NCBI RefSeq assembly: GCF_006974125.1
Contig: NZ_CP037858.1
Coordinates: forward strand, 3,782,001 to 3,846,000
DNA from: Stenotrophomonas maltophilia
Lineage (GTDB): Bacteria; Pseudomonadota; Gammaproteobacteria; Xanthomonadales; Xanthomonadaceae
Direction of reading: 5' to 3'
DNA: 64,000 nt
Under the pieces are notes generated by a model. The model did no database searches, was not told the DNA's origin, and saw only the letters and a list, made by a program, of their open reading frames with translations. Numbering within the stretch: position 1 is the first letter of the stretch; every line of letters starts with the position of its first letter. The position numbers and the translations under genes are program-made. Positions 1 to 8,254 of this stretch are shown piece by piece.

Positions 1-41
1 GTGGCGGCCAGGGCAATGGCGAGCTTGAACGAGGTGCGCAT
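1..41 (-). CDS. N-terminus of a probably exported protein, cut by the left edge
   Basis: Only 13 codons are present, read leftwards from an ATG at 39-41. They give MRTSFKLAIALAA, a basic start followed by a hydrophobic stretch, as in a signal peptide. No strong Shine-Dalgarno sequence is visible upstream. The gene would be divergent from the lipoprotein hydrolase that follows. Function cannot be inferred from this fragment. Confidence 0.45.
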   Translation of the reverse strand, partial: MRTSFKLAIALAA

Positions 42-224
42 GGCAGCACTGTGGGCAATCCCGCGCGCGCGTTCATTGATCCGGATCAATGACTGAACGG
101 ATACAGCTTGTACAGCAAGCTGAATCGTTCCTGCGTTGTCATCAAGCCGTCATCCGCGCGCGATAGATGGCCCACGCCCGCGTCGCTAACCTGCCACGCT
201 GTCGCACCTTTTCCCCGATTGCCC

Positions 225-1343
225 ATGAAGCGCCTGCTGCTGTTGTTGCTGGCGTGCGCCGGCCTGTGGCTGGCTGCATGCTCGTCCTCGATCAATGCCT
301 CGTCCACCTCGCTCGCCGATCGGCTGATCGCGCCGGGTGGCGTATCGACCCTGCTCGATCGTCCGCGCATTGCCGCGGCCATTGCCGAACTGCCCAATCG
401 CCACGGCTTCGCGCCGGGCCGCGATGGCGTGCCGATCTTCTGGCGTGTGTTCGATCCTGGCGATTATGGCGCGCGTTACCACTACCTGCCGCAGCGCCAC
501 GAGAACGGCCTGCCGCTGGATACCGGGCTGAGCCTGGCGGTACCGCAGCCGTTCCGCGCACAGGCGCCGCGCGGCACCGTGGTGCTGCTGCACGGCTGGA
601 TGATGAACGGTGATTCGATGCTGCCGTGGTCGCTGCAGCTGGCCGAATCCGGCTACCGCGTGGTCACGCTCGACCTGCGCAATCATGGCCAGTCCGGTGC
701 GGGGCCGTCCGGCTATGGCACCTACGAATCGGACGATGTGGTCGATGTGATCAACGAGCTGCGTGCGCGCGGCGAAGTGACCGGCCCGCTGTATCTGTTC
801 GGCGTGTCGTATGGCGCGGCCACGGCGGTGTTCACTGCCGACAAGCTGGGGGACCAGGTGGAAGGCGTGGTGGCGATGGAATCGTTCGCCAACGCCGGCG
901 TGGCCATCCGCACGATGATTCCGCACCTGATGGGGCTGCAGCCGGAAGGCTTGAAGGCGCAGGCGGTGGCCTCCTACGCGCGCTGGCGCTATGGCGGCCA
1001 GGACATCAACCAGGTGATCGCCGCCGCCAGCCGGCGTATCGACGTTGATCTGGACCGTGTGGACGTGGCCCGCGCGCTGGCCGATACCCGCGCCTGCGTG
1101 CTGCTGCTGCACGGGCAGGGCGACCAGCACATTCCGGTCAGCCAGGGCCGCGAACTGGCCCAGGCCAACCCGCGCGCGCACTACATCGAGATGCGCGGCG
1201 AGGATCACATCACCCTGCCGCTGCGGCTGGACCTGCTGGCCGGCGTGGTCGACGACTGGATGGCGCGCGACGAGCACCATCCGCAGAGTGCCTGCCCGGC
1301 ACCCCAGCTGCCGGCCCAGGCCGAGTGGCTGACGCGCAGCTGA
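225..1343 (+). CDS. alpha/beta-hydrolase lipoprotein
   Basis: A 372-residue alpha/beta-hydrolase, probably a membrane-anchored esterase or lipase-like enzyme of unknown substrate. The frame is open further upstream, but the ATG at 225 gives a proper lipoprotein signal: MKRLLLLLLACAG followed by lipobox LAAC with Cys19. The fold's elements are visible: oxyanion strand LLHGW near His123, nucleophile elbow G193-V-S195-Y-G197, a candidate acid in HGQGDQH (Asp300), and the catalytic His in GEDHITLP (His328). It is monocistronic and convergent with the MFS gene, separated by a large inverted repeat that can terminate both. The hydrolase call is firm; substrate is not known. Confidence 0.85.
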   Translation: MKRLLLLLLACAGLWLAACSSSINASSTSLADRLIAPGGVSTLLDRPRIAAAIAELPNRHGFAPGRDGVPIFWRVFDPGDYGARYHYLPQRHENGLPLDTGLSLAVPQPFRAQAPRGTVVLLHGWMMNGDSMLPWSLQLAESGYRVVTLDLRNHGQSGAGPSGYGTYESDDVVDVINELRARGEVTGPLYLFGVSYGAATAVFTADKLGDQVEGVVAMESFANAGVAIRTMIPHLMGLQPEGLKAQAVASYARWRYGGQDINQVIAAASRRIDVDLDRVDVARALADTRACVLLLHGQGDQHIPVSQGRELAQANPRAHYIEMRGEDHITLPLRLDLLAGVVDDWMARDEHHPQSACPAPQLPAQAEWLTRS

Positions 1344-1344
1344 G

Positions 1345-1420
1345 AAAAGGGGACGGAGGGGATTAAGTCGTTTCCCGCACTCCTGGGTTGGAAACGACTT
1401 AATCCCCTCCGTCCCCTTTT
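1345..1420. repeat. 29-bp inverted repeat, family A copy 1, likely bidirectional terminator
   Basis: Perfect 29-bp arms at 1345-1373 and 1392-1420 flank an 18-nt loop. Each arm begins AAAAGGGGACGG and ends GTCGTTT, so either strand reads as a GC-rich stem followed by TTTT. It lies exactly between two convergent genes. A second copy with the same arms but a different loop is at 46427-46491, also between convergent genes. Terminator function is inferred from shape and position. Confidence 0.8.
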
Positions 1421-1424
1421 TCCG

Positions 1425-2564
1425 TCAGGCCACCCGTCTTGCCAGCGAGCGGGCAGACGCCGCGACGCCGAGCAGCAGCGCGGCCACGCACAGGAAGGCG
1501 AAACCGAGGCTGGTGGCATGTGCCAGTGCGCCGATCGCCGCCGGACCGGCGAGGATGCCGGCATAGCCCAGCGTGGTGACCGCGGTGATGGCGATGCTCT
1601 CCGGCATCACCCGCTGCTGGCCCGCCATCGAGAACAGCGCCGGCACGATGTTGGCGCAACCCAGCCCGACCAGCACGTAGCCGGCCAGCGCCACCGGGAA
1701 CGAGGGCACCAGCGTGGCTAGGGTGAAGCCTGCTGCTGCAGTGATGCCGCCGATGACCAGGGTGCGGGTGCGGCCGAGGCGCTCGACGATACCGTCGCCG
1801 AACAGGCGCATCGCGGTCATCGCCAGGGTGAACAACGCGAAGCCGGCCCCGGCCTGGTCGCGTGGTACCTGCCGCACTTCAGCCAGGAACACCGCACTCC
1901 AGTCCAGCATCGAGCCCTCGGCAAGGAACACCACGAAGGCCAGCACGCCGATGAACAGGACCACGCCATGCGGCAGCGCCAGCAGAGGTCCTTCGTGCAG
2001 GATCCGTTGCGGACGCCAGTGCGCCGCCGACAGCACGGCCACCAGCAGCAGAGCGGCCACCGAAACCAGCGCGGCCAGCCACAGCGGCGTGCCGAGGATC
2101 AGCAGCCCGGTCATGCAGCCGGCGCCGACGAATCCACCGATGCTGTAGAAGGCGTGGAAGCCGGACATCATTGCGCGCCCGGCGTCGCGCTCGACCGCCA
2201 CCGCCTGCATGTTCATCGCACAATCCAGTGCACCGACGCCGGCGCCGAACACGAACAGTGCCGCCCCCAGTGCCAGTGGCGTCGGTGCCAGTACCAGCAG
2301 GGGCAGGGCGCACAGCATCATCGCGCAGGTGATCACCATCACCCGGCGGCAGCCCAGCCGCCCGGTCAGCGCACCTGCCAGTGGCATCGCCAGCAGCGAA
2401 CCCAGCCCGAGGCACAGCAGCACGGCGCCGAGACTGGCGTCGGACAGCCCGGCCTTGGCTTTGGCGTAGGGCACCATCGGCGCCCACGCGGCGGTGGCGA
2501 ATCCGGGGATGAAGAAGGCGGCACGGGTGGCGTGCTGCTGGGCACGCGGGGATGAAGGCGTCAT
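1425..2564 (-). CDS. MFS transporter (YbjJ/fucose-permease-like)
   Basis: A 379-residue polytopic inner-membrane protein of the major facilitator superfamily, with about 12 hydrophobic segments and a positively charged loop with GRLGCRR between segments 2 and 3. Substrate is not evident; the closest resemblance is to YbjJ/FucP-like permeases. The frame is open to 2621, but I prefer the ATG at 2564 because a perfect LacI-type palindrome at 2594-2607 then lies 30 bp upstream of the start rather than inside the gene. A GGAG about 14 nt upstream is a weak ribosome site. The gene stands alone and ends at the inverted repeat shared with the hydrolase. Confidence 0.8.
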   Translation of the reverse strand: MTPSSPRAQQHATRAAFFIPGFATAAWAPMVPYAKAKAGLSDASLGAVLLCLGLGSLLAMPLAGALTGRLGCRRVMVITCAMMLCALPLLVLAPTPLALGAALFVFGAGVGALDCAMNMQAVAVERDAGRAMMSGFHAFYSIGGFVGAGCMTGLLILGTPLWLAALVSVAALLLVAVLSAAHWRPQRILHEGPLLALPHGVVLFIGVLAFVVFLAEGSMLDWSAVFLAEVRQVPRDQAGAGFALFTLAMTAMRLFGDGIVERLGRTRTLVIGGITAAAGFTLATLVPSFPVALAGYVLVGLGCANIVPALFSMAGQQRVMPESIAITAVTTLGYAGILAGPAAIGALAHATSLGFAFLCVAALLLGVAASARSLARRVA

Positions 2565-2593
2565 GCGCGATGCGAAGCTCCAGGGGATGCTCA

Positions 2594-2607
2594 TGAAAAC
2601 GTTTTCA
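2594..2607. promoter_or_regulatory. LacI-family-type operator upstream of the MFS gene
   Basis: TGAAAACGTTTTCA is a perfect 14-bp palindrome with the central CG typical of LacI/GalR-family operators. It sits 30 bp upstream of the MFS start. A near-identical site (13 of 14 bases) lies between zwf and ugpC at 35740-35753, which suggests one sugar-responsive regulator for both. No LacI-type gene is present in the window. Confidence 0.6.
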
Positions 2608-2748
2608 AGTCGGATCGGCAAGTGCCATGCATGACATCGGGCGACGCATACGATTGCAATGACCCGATTGCGTCACCAGTGATTAACGCCATGCGCGGAC
2701 AGTGGCTGCACGGTCGGCATCCCGCCGGCCGCTGCCGGAGACCTGTTC

Positions 2749-3444
2749 ATGAGCACGACACCGACCATCCTCCTCGTCCATGGATTCTGGGGTGGGGCCG
2801 CACACTGGGCCAAGGTGATCCTGGAACTGCATCGCAACGGCCATGACCGCGTGCAGGCGGTGGAACTGCCACTCACCTCGCTGGCAGACGACGCAGGACG
2901 TACCCAGAAAATGATCCGGCAGATCGACGGGCCGGTGCTGCTGGTCGGCCACTCCTACGGTGGCGCTGTGATCAGCCAGGCCGGTAACGAGCCCAACGTG
3001 AAGGGCCTGGTCTACATCGCCGCCTTTGCTCCCGATGCCGGCGAGAGCCCCGGCGGAATCACCCAGCAGCATCTTCCGGAAGCGGCGCCGAACCTGGCCC
3101 CGGACAGCGATGGCTACCTGTGGCTGCGTGCCGACAAGTTCCATGAGAGCTTCTGCCAGGACCTGAGCGACGACGAAGGCCGGGTGATGGCAGTGACCCA
3201 GAAGGCGCCGTTGGCCAGCACGTTCGGCGATACGGTCAGCGATCCGGCGTGGAAGCACAGGCCGAGCTGGTACCAGCTGTCCCGCCACGACCGCATGATC
3301 GCACCAGAAAACCAGAAGGCCATGGCCGCAAGGATGCAGCCCAAGCGCCTGCTGGAGCTGGATGCCAGCCATGCCTCACTGGCCTCGAAGCCCAAGGAAG
3401 TAACCGCGTTGATCCTGGAGGCCTGCGCCGCCATCGGCGGTTGA
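2749..3444 (+). CDS. small alpha/beta-hydrolase
   Basis: A 231-residue cytoplasmic alpha/beta-hydrolase without signal peptide. It has the early oxyanion motif LLVHGFWGG and nucleophile elbow GHSYGG (Ser69). A likely catalytic His is in ELDASHASL near the C-terminus, and an Asp in SRHDRMI is the candidate acid. It resembles the short salicylate-esterase/hydroxynitrile-lyase-like hydrolases common in soil bacteria, often annotated only as alpha/beta-hydrolase. It follows the divergent MFS gene and precedes the siderophore receptor on the same strand with a 144-bp gap, so co-transcription is uncertain. Confidence 0.85.
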   Translation: MSTTPTILLVHGFWGGAAHWAKVILELHRNGHDRVQAVELPLTSLADDAGRTQKMIRQIDGPVLLVGHSYGGAVISQAGNEPNVKGLVYIAAFAPDAGESPGGITQQHLPEAAPNLAPDSDGYLWLRADKFHESFCQDLSDDEGRVMAVTQKAPLASTFGDTVSDPAWKHRPSWYQLSRHDRMIAPENQKAMAARMQPKRLLELDASHASLASKPKEVTALILEACAAIGG

Positions 3445-3588
3445 GCCCCAGCAGCACAGCGCGACAGAACACAGCACGACAGCCGGGGCGCAGGGGAGTA
3501 CACTCCTGCGCCTGCGGCCGCCCGGCCGCGTTCCCATCCTGCCTCCAGCCGCCGCCAGAGGATCCCACCCTATTGTGGAGGTCCTGCC

Positions 3589-5793
3589 GTGCTGTCTGTG
3601 CCCGTTGTCCGTCTTCCGTCCTCATTGCCGCGTCGCCGCCTGCTGCCGCAGGTACTCGCGCAGAGCCTGCTGATCGCATTGTTGGGCAGCAGCGCAATGG
3701 CTGCCGCGCAGTCCGTCACTGAAGCGGACAAGGATCGCCAGGCGCCAGCCTCGCAGACCCTGCAGACCGTGCAGGTCACCGCCAACCAGCTGGGCACCAT
3801 CACCGAAGGCAGCGGCGCCTACACGCCGGGCACCATCGCCACCGCCACCCGCCTGGTGCTGACCCCGCGGCAGACCCCGCAGACCATCAGCGTGATCACC
3901 CGCGCCGAGATGGATGACTTCGGCCTGCACGGCATCGATGACGTGATGCGGGTGACCCCGGGCATCAGCATCGTCACCTACGACAGCGAGCGCACCGAGT
4001 ACTACGCACGCGGCTTCGCCGTGCAGAACTTCCAGTACGACGGCATTCCGATGTCGCGTGACTCGGCCTACTCGGCGGGCAACACGCTCAGTGATACCGC
4101 CATCTATGACCGCATCGAGGTGCTCAAGGGCGCCACCGGTCTGTTGACCGGCATGGGAGATCCCGGCGCGACCATCAACCTGGTGCGCAAGAAGCCGGGC
4201 AAGGACTTCGCCGGCAGCGCGACGCTGGGCGTGGGGCGCTGGGATGACTACCGTGCCGAGATCGATGTCGGCGGCCCGTTGACCGCCGATGGACGCGTGC
4301 GCGGTCGTGCAGTGGGCGCCTGGCAGGACAAGCATTCCAATCTCGATTACTACCAGCGCACCAGCAAGGTCGGCTACGCGGTGCTGGAAGCCGATCTGGG
4401 CGAGCGCACGCTGCTGACCGTGGGTGGCGATGCGATGGACAGCGACCCGAAGGGCTCGACCTGGGGCGGCATTCCGCTGCTGGACAGTGCCGGCAACTTC
4501 AATGACATGCCGCGTTCGTTCAACAACGGCACCCGCTGGAGTGGCTGGCGCCAGTATGTTCGCACCGGTTTTGCCACGCTCGAGCACACCTTCGCCAACG
4601 ACTGGGTGGCCAAGCTGCAGCTCAACCACCAGGTCAACGGCTATGACGCGGCGCTGGCGGGAGCGGCCGCTGGCAATCCCGATCCGGTCACCGGCGAAGG
4701 CGTGTCGTTGTGGCTGGGCAAGTACGTTGGCAAGACTGTCAGCAACGCGGCCGACTTCTACCTGAGCGGTCATTTCGGCCTGTTCGGCCGCGAGCATGAG
4801 CTGGTGGTCGGTGGCAGCGCCTCGCGCAAGCGCTGGACCAATACCGGTTACTCGCCGCAGCCAGGCTATCCGACCGAGGTGCCCGATTACCGCGCATGGC
4901 AGGGCGACATTGCGGAGCCGCAATGGCAGCGCAGCTACGACAACAATGAAGTGACGCGCGAGAATGGCGTCTATGTGGTCGGTCGTTTCGACGTGGCCGA
5001 TCCACTGAAGGTGATCGTGGGTAGCCGCCTGGCCAGCTATCGCTCGCCGGGCACGCGCGAGAGCGGCGTGTTCGTGCCGTATGCCGGTGTGGTCTATGAC
5101 CTTGGCGAGCACTATTCGGTGTACGCCAGCTACAGCACCATCTTCAAGCCGCAGGGCCAGCGTGACGAGCAGGGCAAGGCACTGGATCCGCTGGAGGGCC
5201 GCAGCTACGAGGTAGGCCTGAAGGCTGAGTTCTTCGATGGGCGCCTCAATGCCAGCGCGGCGCTGTTCCAGCTTGACCAGGACAACTTTGCCCAGCCCAC
5301 CGGCGGCAAGACGCCGGATGGCCAGGATGCCTACCGCGCGTTGATGGGCGTGCGCACCAAGGGCTACGAGCTTGAGATGTCGGGCCAGCTGGCGGAAGGC
5401 TGGCAGGTGCAGGGTGGGTTCTCGCACAAGATCGCCCGCCAGGCCGGAGCCAAGGTCACCACGCTGGAACCGGAAAACCAGTTCAGCCTGCACACCAGCT
5501 ATCGCCTGCGTGGCGACTGGCAGGGGCTGACACTGGGTGGTGGCGCGCGCTGGCAGGATTCCACTTTCGGCGAGATCACCAACCCGGCGAGCAGTGCGCA
5601 GGTCGTGCATCGCACGCAGCCGTACTGGCTGCTCGATGCGATGGCGCGCTACCAGTTCAACGATCGCCTGTCGGCCACGGTCAACGTCAACAACCTGCTC
5701 GACAAGCGTTACTACACGATCTTCAACTGGTACAGCACCTACACCTGGGGTGAGCCGCGCAATGTACGGCTCACCTTGAACTACAGGTTCTGA
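3589..5793 (+). CDS. TonB-dependent siderophore receptor (FhuE/FpvA-like)
   Basis: A 734-residue outer-membrane receptor that would import a ferric siderophore with TonB energy. The start is GTG at 3589, fixed by GGAGG at 3577-3581 with 7-nt spacing. A signal peptide covers about the first 40 residues. A TonB box-like LQTVQVTA follows, then a plug domain with SVITRAEMDDFGLHG and VLKGATGLLTGMGDPGATINLVRKK, typical of siderophore receptors (TIGR01783 type), then a 22-strand barrel ending in a C-terminal Phe (LTLNYRF). No STN signalling domain is present. No Fur box could be recognised upstream. The ligand is unknown; xenosiderophores such as coprogen are plausible by family. Confidence 0.9.
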   Translation: MLSVPVVRLPSSLPRRRLLPQVLAQSLLIALLGSSAMAAAQSVTEADKDRQAPASQTLQTVQVTANQLGTITEGSGAYTPGTIATATRLVLTPRQTPQTISVITRAEMDDFGLHGIDDVMRVTPGISIVTYDSERTEYYARGFAVQNFQYDGIPMSRDSAYSAGNTLSDTAIYDRIEVLKGATGLLTGMGDPGATINLVRKKPGKDFAGSATLGVGRWDDYRAEIDVGGPLTADGRVRGRAVGAWQDKHSNLDYYQRTSKVGYAVLEADLGERTLLTVGGDAMDSDPKGSTWGGIPLLDSAGNFNDMPRSFNNGTRWSGWRQYVRTGFATLEHTFANDWVAKLQLNHQVNGYDAALAGAAAGNPDPVTGEGVSLWLGKYVGKTVSNAADFYLSGHFGLFGREHELVVGGSASRKRWTNTGYSPQPGYPTEVPDYRAWQGDIAEPQWQRSYDNNEVTRENGVYVVGRFDVADPLKVIVGSRLASYRSPGTRESGVFVPYAGVVYDLGEHYSVYASYSTIFKPQGQRDEQGKALDPLEGRSYEVGLKAEFFDGRLNASAALFQLDQDNFAQPTGGKTPDGQDAYRALMGVRTKGYELEMSGQLAEGWQVQGGFSHKIARQAGAKVTTLEPENQFSLHTSYRLRGDWQGLTLGGGARWQDSTFGEITNPASSAQVVHRTQPYWLLDAMARYQFNDRLSATVNVNNLLDKRYYTIFNWYSTYTWGEPRNVRLTLNYRF

Positions 5794-5803
5794 CGCGGGT
5801 CTT

Positions 5804-5865
5804 GTAGAGCCGAGCCCACGCTCGGCTGGCTGTCAAACCGCAGCCGAGCATGGGCTCGGCTCTAC
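5804..5865. repeat. SMAG repeat dimer (inverted pair)
   Basis: Two GTAG-headed palindromes face each other: 5804-5827 reads GTAGAGCCGAGC...GCTCGGCT and 5842-5865 is the same unit reversed, ending CTAC. This is the mirror-image arrangement common for SMAG elements of Stenotrophomonas. It lies between convergent genes. Confidence 0.85.
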
Positions 5866-5870
5866 ACATA

Positions 5871-5900
5871 CGCCCGCGATGCTCTGCAGCATCGCGGGCG
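5871..5900. terminator. strong hairpin between convergent genes
   Basis: Arms CGCCCGCGATGCT and AGCATCGCGGGCG (13 bp, perfect) surround a CTGC loop. It is followed by a short T-rich stretch on the plus strand. It probably ends transcription of the receptor gene and of the oppositely oriented pirin gene. Confidence 0.55.
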
Positions 5901-5906
5901 TTGTGG

Positions 5907-6608
5907 TTACAGCGGCAGGTCGAACACCAGCACTTCGGCGTCGTTGCCGTTTTCCAGGGTCAGCTGCGCTTCGTCGCTGACCTGCAGCGCATCACCGGCT
6001 TCCAGGGTGATGCCGTTGACCTGCAGCTGCCCACGGGCCACCTGCACATAGGCGCCACGACCATTGCCGAGCGCATGGTGCAGCTTCTGGCCGCCGTCGA
6101 GGATGGTGGCGAAGATGCGGGCATCCTGGTGGATGCGCAGCGAACCGTCGGCGCCGTCCGGCGAAGCGATCAGGCGCAGCTGGCCGCGCTTGCTGTCCGG
6201 CGTGAAGTGGGTCTCCTCGTAGGACGGCGCGATGTTCTCCGCATCCGGGAAGATCCAGATCTGCAGGAAGTGCACGGTCTCGTCGGCCGAGTGGTTGAAC
6301 TCGCTGTGGGTGACGCCGCTGCCGGCGCTCATGCGCTGCACGTCGCCGTAGCGCAGCACCGAACCGGTGCCCATCGAGTCCTTGTGTTCCAGCGCACCGC
6401 CCAGCACGTAGGAGATGATCTCCATGTTGCTGTGGCCGTGGGTGCCGAAGCCCTGGCCGCCGATCACCTTGTCTTCGTTGATCACCCGCAGCGGGCCGAA
6501 GCTGACGTAGCGCGGGTCGTAGTAGTTGGCAAAGGAGAAGGTATGGCGCGAGGACAGCCAGCCATGCTCGGCCAGGCCACGGGTAGCGCTCTTGCGGATC
6601 TGCAGCAT
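5907..6608 (-). CDS. pirin-family bicupin (YhhW-like)
   Basis: A 233-residue pirin-family protein of the YhhW type. Some members have quercetin 2,3-dioxygenase activity; others act as redox or regulatory factors. The N-terminal metal site is recognisable: GFGTHGHSNMEIISYVL, with two His and Glu, plus a later His in SAGSGVTHSEFNHS. Both cupin barrels are present, and the length matches YhhW. It is divergent from a LysR-type regulator; pirin/LysR pairs of this layout are common and suggest the regulator controls this gene. The enzymatic substrate in this organism is unknown. Confidence 0.9.
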   Translation of the reverse strand: MLQIRKSATRGLAEHGWLSSRHTFSFANYYDPRYVSFGPLRVINEDKVIGGQGFGTHGHSNMEIISYVLGGALEHKDSMGTGSVLRYGDVQRMSAGSGVTHSEFNHSADETVHFLQIWIFPDAENIAPSYEETHFTPDSKRGQLRLIASPDGADGSLRIHQDARIFATILDGGQKLHHALGNGRGAYVQVARGQLQVNGITLEAGDALQVSDEAQLTLENGNDAEVLVFDLPL

Positions 6609-6685
6609 GATGGAATCTCCTTGTTCGATGGTTTCGATGGGGCGGGGTGGGCCGGTAGCCGCTGTGTTTCCCCGTTGGAGAGAAG

Positions 6686-6719
6686 TATCCGCTTGCGCCC
6701 GGGGTTTGAAAAACGGATA
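6686..6719. promoter_or_regulatory. possible LysR-regulator site between pirin and lysR genes
   Basis: The 140-bp divergent intergenic region holds TATCCG at 6686-6691 and its inverse CGGATA at 6714-6719. LysR-type proteins usually bind dyads in exactly such shared promoters. The assignment is by position and symmetry only. Confidence 0.3.
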
Positions 6720-6748
6720 GTTTTGACAGCCATCATCGAAAAATTCGA

Positions 6749-7669
6749 ATGCTCAAGCTCAGCCTCGATGCCCTGCAGATCCTGGATGCCATCGACCGCC
6801 GCGGCTCGTTCGCCGGCGCCGGCAAGGCCCTGCACAAAGTGCCCTCGACCATCTCCTACACCGTGGCCAAGCTGGAGGAGGACCTGGGCGTTCAGCTGTT
6901 CGACCGGGTCGGCCCGCGCGCCGAGCCGACCGAGGCTGGCCGCGCGCTGCTGGACGAAGGCCGGCACCTGCTGCGCGCCGCCCGCGAGCTGGAGCTGCGG
7001 GTGCGCCGGGTGGCATCGGGCTGGGAGACCGAACTGACCCTGGCGGTGGACTCGGTGTTCCCGACCTGGCTGCTGGGCCCGGACATCGCCGCGTTTCGTG
7101 AGGCCGAGGCACCAACCCGGCTGCGTCTGATCGGTGAGGCACTGTCAGGCACCTGGGAGGCCTTGCTGGACCGGCGTGCCGATCTGCTGGTCGGCGCGCC
7201 GGGTGAGGGCCCCAGTGGCGGTGGTTATGTGGTCGAGCCGCTGGGCACGGTGGAGTTCGTGTTCGCGGTCGCGCCCGATCATCCGTTGGCCGCAGTGCCA
7301 GGCGTGCTCGGTCGCGAGCAGCTGGTCGAGCACTGCGCGATCGCGGTCTCCGATTCGGCGCGACGGCTGCTGCCGCGCACGGTCGGCCTGTTGATGGGGC
7401 AGGAGATGCTGACGGTGCCGGACATGGCCAGCAAGCTGAAGCTGCAATGCGAAGGCGTGGGCTTTGGTTTCCTGCCCGAGCCATGCGCGCGCGCTGCGGT
7501 GGCGCGTGGCCAGCTGGTGATCCGCGAGGTGGAGGAGCACAAGCCGGAAGAGACCTTCTGGCTGGCCTGGCGCACCGGTGAGGATGGTGCGGCATTGCGC
7601 TGGTGGCGCGAACGCCTGCGCAGGCCGGAGCTGCTGTCGCAGTGGTGGCAGGCAATGGCCGGGGTGTAG
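6749..7669 (+). CDS. LysR-family transcriptional regulator
   Basis: A 306-residue regulator. Residues 1-60 form the winged helix-turn-helix with the LysR signature (SFAGAGKALHKVPSTISYTV, then LEEDLGVQLFDR). The rest is a periplasmic-binding-protein-like effector domain. It is divergent from the pirin gene and probably regulates it. The start ATG at 6749 places the HTH at the normal distance from the N-terminus. The effector cannot be read from sequence. Directly downstream begins a 0.5-kb repeat composite. Confidence 0.92.
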   Translation: MLKLSLDALQILDAIDRRGSFAGAGKALHKVPSTISYTVAKLEEDLGVQLFDRVGPRAEPTEAGRALLDEGRHLLRAARELELRVRRVASGWETELTLAVDSVFPTWLLGPDIAAFREAEAPTRLRLIGEALSGTWEALLDRRADLLVGAPGEGPSGGGYVVEPLGTVEFVFAVAPDHPLAAVPGVLGREQLVEHCAIAVSDSARRLLPRTVGLLMGQEMLTVPDMASKLKLQCEGVGFGFLPEPCARAAVARGQLVIREVEEHKPEETFWLAWRTGEDGAALRWWRERLRRPELLSQWWQAMAGV

Positions 7670-7755
7670 GGTTTTGGCAGGGCTGCGCCCTGCACCCGCT
7701 AGGGGTTGGAGCAACAGCAACTGCAACAACAACAGAAGCTGGTTTCCTGAGGGAT

Positions 7756-7857
7756 GGCGGGGTGGGTCCGGTTGCGGGAGACGCCGTAAACCCGTCCTTG
7801 GGGGCTTGGCCGCGGCATCCATGCCGCGGACACTCCCGCAACCGGACCCACCCCGCC
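7756..7857 (+). repeat. 52-nt-apex long hairpin, copy E1
   Basis: Perfect 25-bp arms at 7756-7780 and 7833-7857 (GGCGGGGTGGGTCCGG...) enclose an apex of exactly 52 nt. The apex starts ACGCCGTAAACCC and holds two mini-hairpins. The second has a 9-bp stem (CCGCGGCAT/ATGCCGCGG). Core orientation is plus, following the lysR gene. Its outer arm bases match copy E7 44 kb away. Confidence 0.8.
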
Positions 7858-7881
7858 TTCGACAGAGTCCCGCTGCTGTTG

Positions 7882-7929
7882 GTAGGTGTCGACCTTGGTC
7901 GACACGGTAGATCCACGCCATGCGTGGAT
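7882..7929. repeat. two tandem SMAG units of different stems
   Basis: 7882-7905 reads GTAGGTGTCGAC...GTCGACAC and 7907-7929 reads GTAGATCCACGC...GCGTGGAT, head to tail. A third unit without the GTAG head (ATCCACG/CGTGGAT) is at 7974-7992. All lie in the middle of the composite repeat. Confidence 0.75.
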
Positions 7930-8018
7930 GCTCTTCGATCAATTATCGAAATACTCGAACTCGATGGAGATTCATCCACGCATGGCGTGGATCCATCAGA
8001 TCGCGGAAATCTGTCAGA

Positions 8019-8120
8019 GGTGGGGTGGTGTCGGAGTGCGGGGTGTCAGCCGCATGGATGCGGCTGCCAAGGCTACATGGATGTACTTGCGCCGTCCCCG
8101 CACTCCGACACCGCCCCGCC
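8019..8120 (-). repeat. 52-nt-apex long hairpin, copy E2
   Basis: Arms at 8019-8043 and 8096-8120 match at 23 of 25 positions; both exceptions would be G-T wobbles on one strand. The apex is again 52 nt, with the core in the opposite direction to E1. Its mini-hairpins are ACAT-CC-ATGT and AGCCGCAT-CC-ATGCGGCT, so stems differ from E1 but remain paired. Confidence 0.78.
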
Positions 8121-8215
8121 AAACCACGGAATGCCAGCTTTTGCCGTTGCCGTTGCCGTTGCCTTGGCTTGAAGCCTCTGCAGGTGCAGGGCGCAGCCCT
8201 GCCGGAAAACACACA

Positions 8216-8247
8216 TAAAAAAACAGCAGGCCGAGGCCTGCTGTTTC
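8216..8247 (-). terminator. Rho-independent terminator of the tRNA-Arg cluster
   Basis: On the minus strand, just after the last tRNA-Arg, AACAGCAGGCC and GGCCTGCTGTT form a stem with a short CTC-type loop, followed by a run of T (seven A on the plus strand). This is a textbook intrinsic terminator. Confidence 0.9.
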
Positions 8248-8254
8248 GGTGTAA

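Larger units (their letters stand above)
7677..8202. repeat. mirror-image composite repeat 1 (contains two long hairpins)
   Basis: The roughly 585 bases between lysR and the tRNA-Arg genes contain no credible gene but a symmetric composite. From outside in on both sides: a small hairpin (GCAGGGC/GCCCTGC, at 7677-7693 and 8186-8202); a degenerate hexamer tract (GCAACA type at 7710-7733, GTTGCC type at 8140-8161); AAGCTGG and a CCGTGG-like stretch; then a long hairpin. In the centre are CTTCGACAG-like remnants and SMAG units. A homologous composite with the same order and symmetry is at 51934-52424. Confidence 0.75.

Noticed and set aside
3445..3588. Fur box upstream of the siderophore receptor
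   Set aside because: No sequence close to the GATAATGATAATCATTATC-type pattern; only a GC-rich imperfect hairpin near 3487-3512 is there.
7677..8202. Possible CRISPR array or integron attC sites, because of repeated palindromes
   Set aside because: There is no regular repeat/spacer spacing, no cas or integrase gene, and the repeats are hairpins with changing arms.
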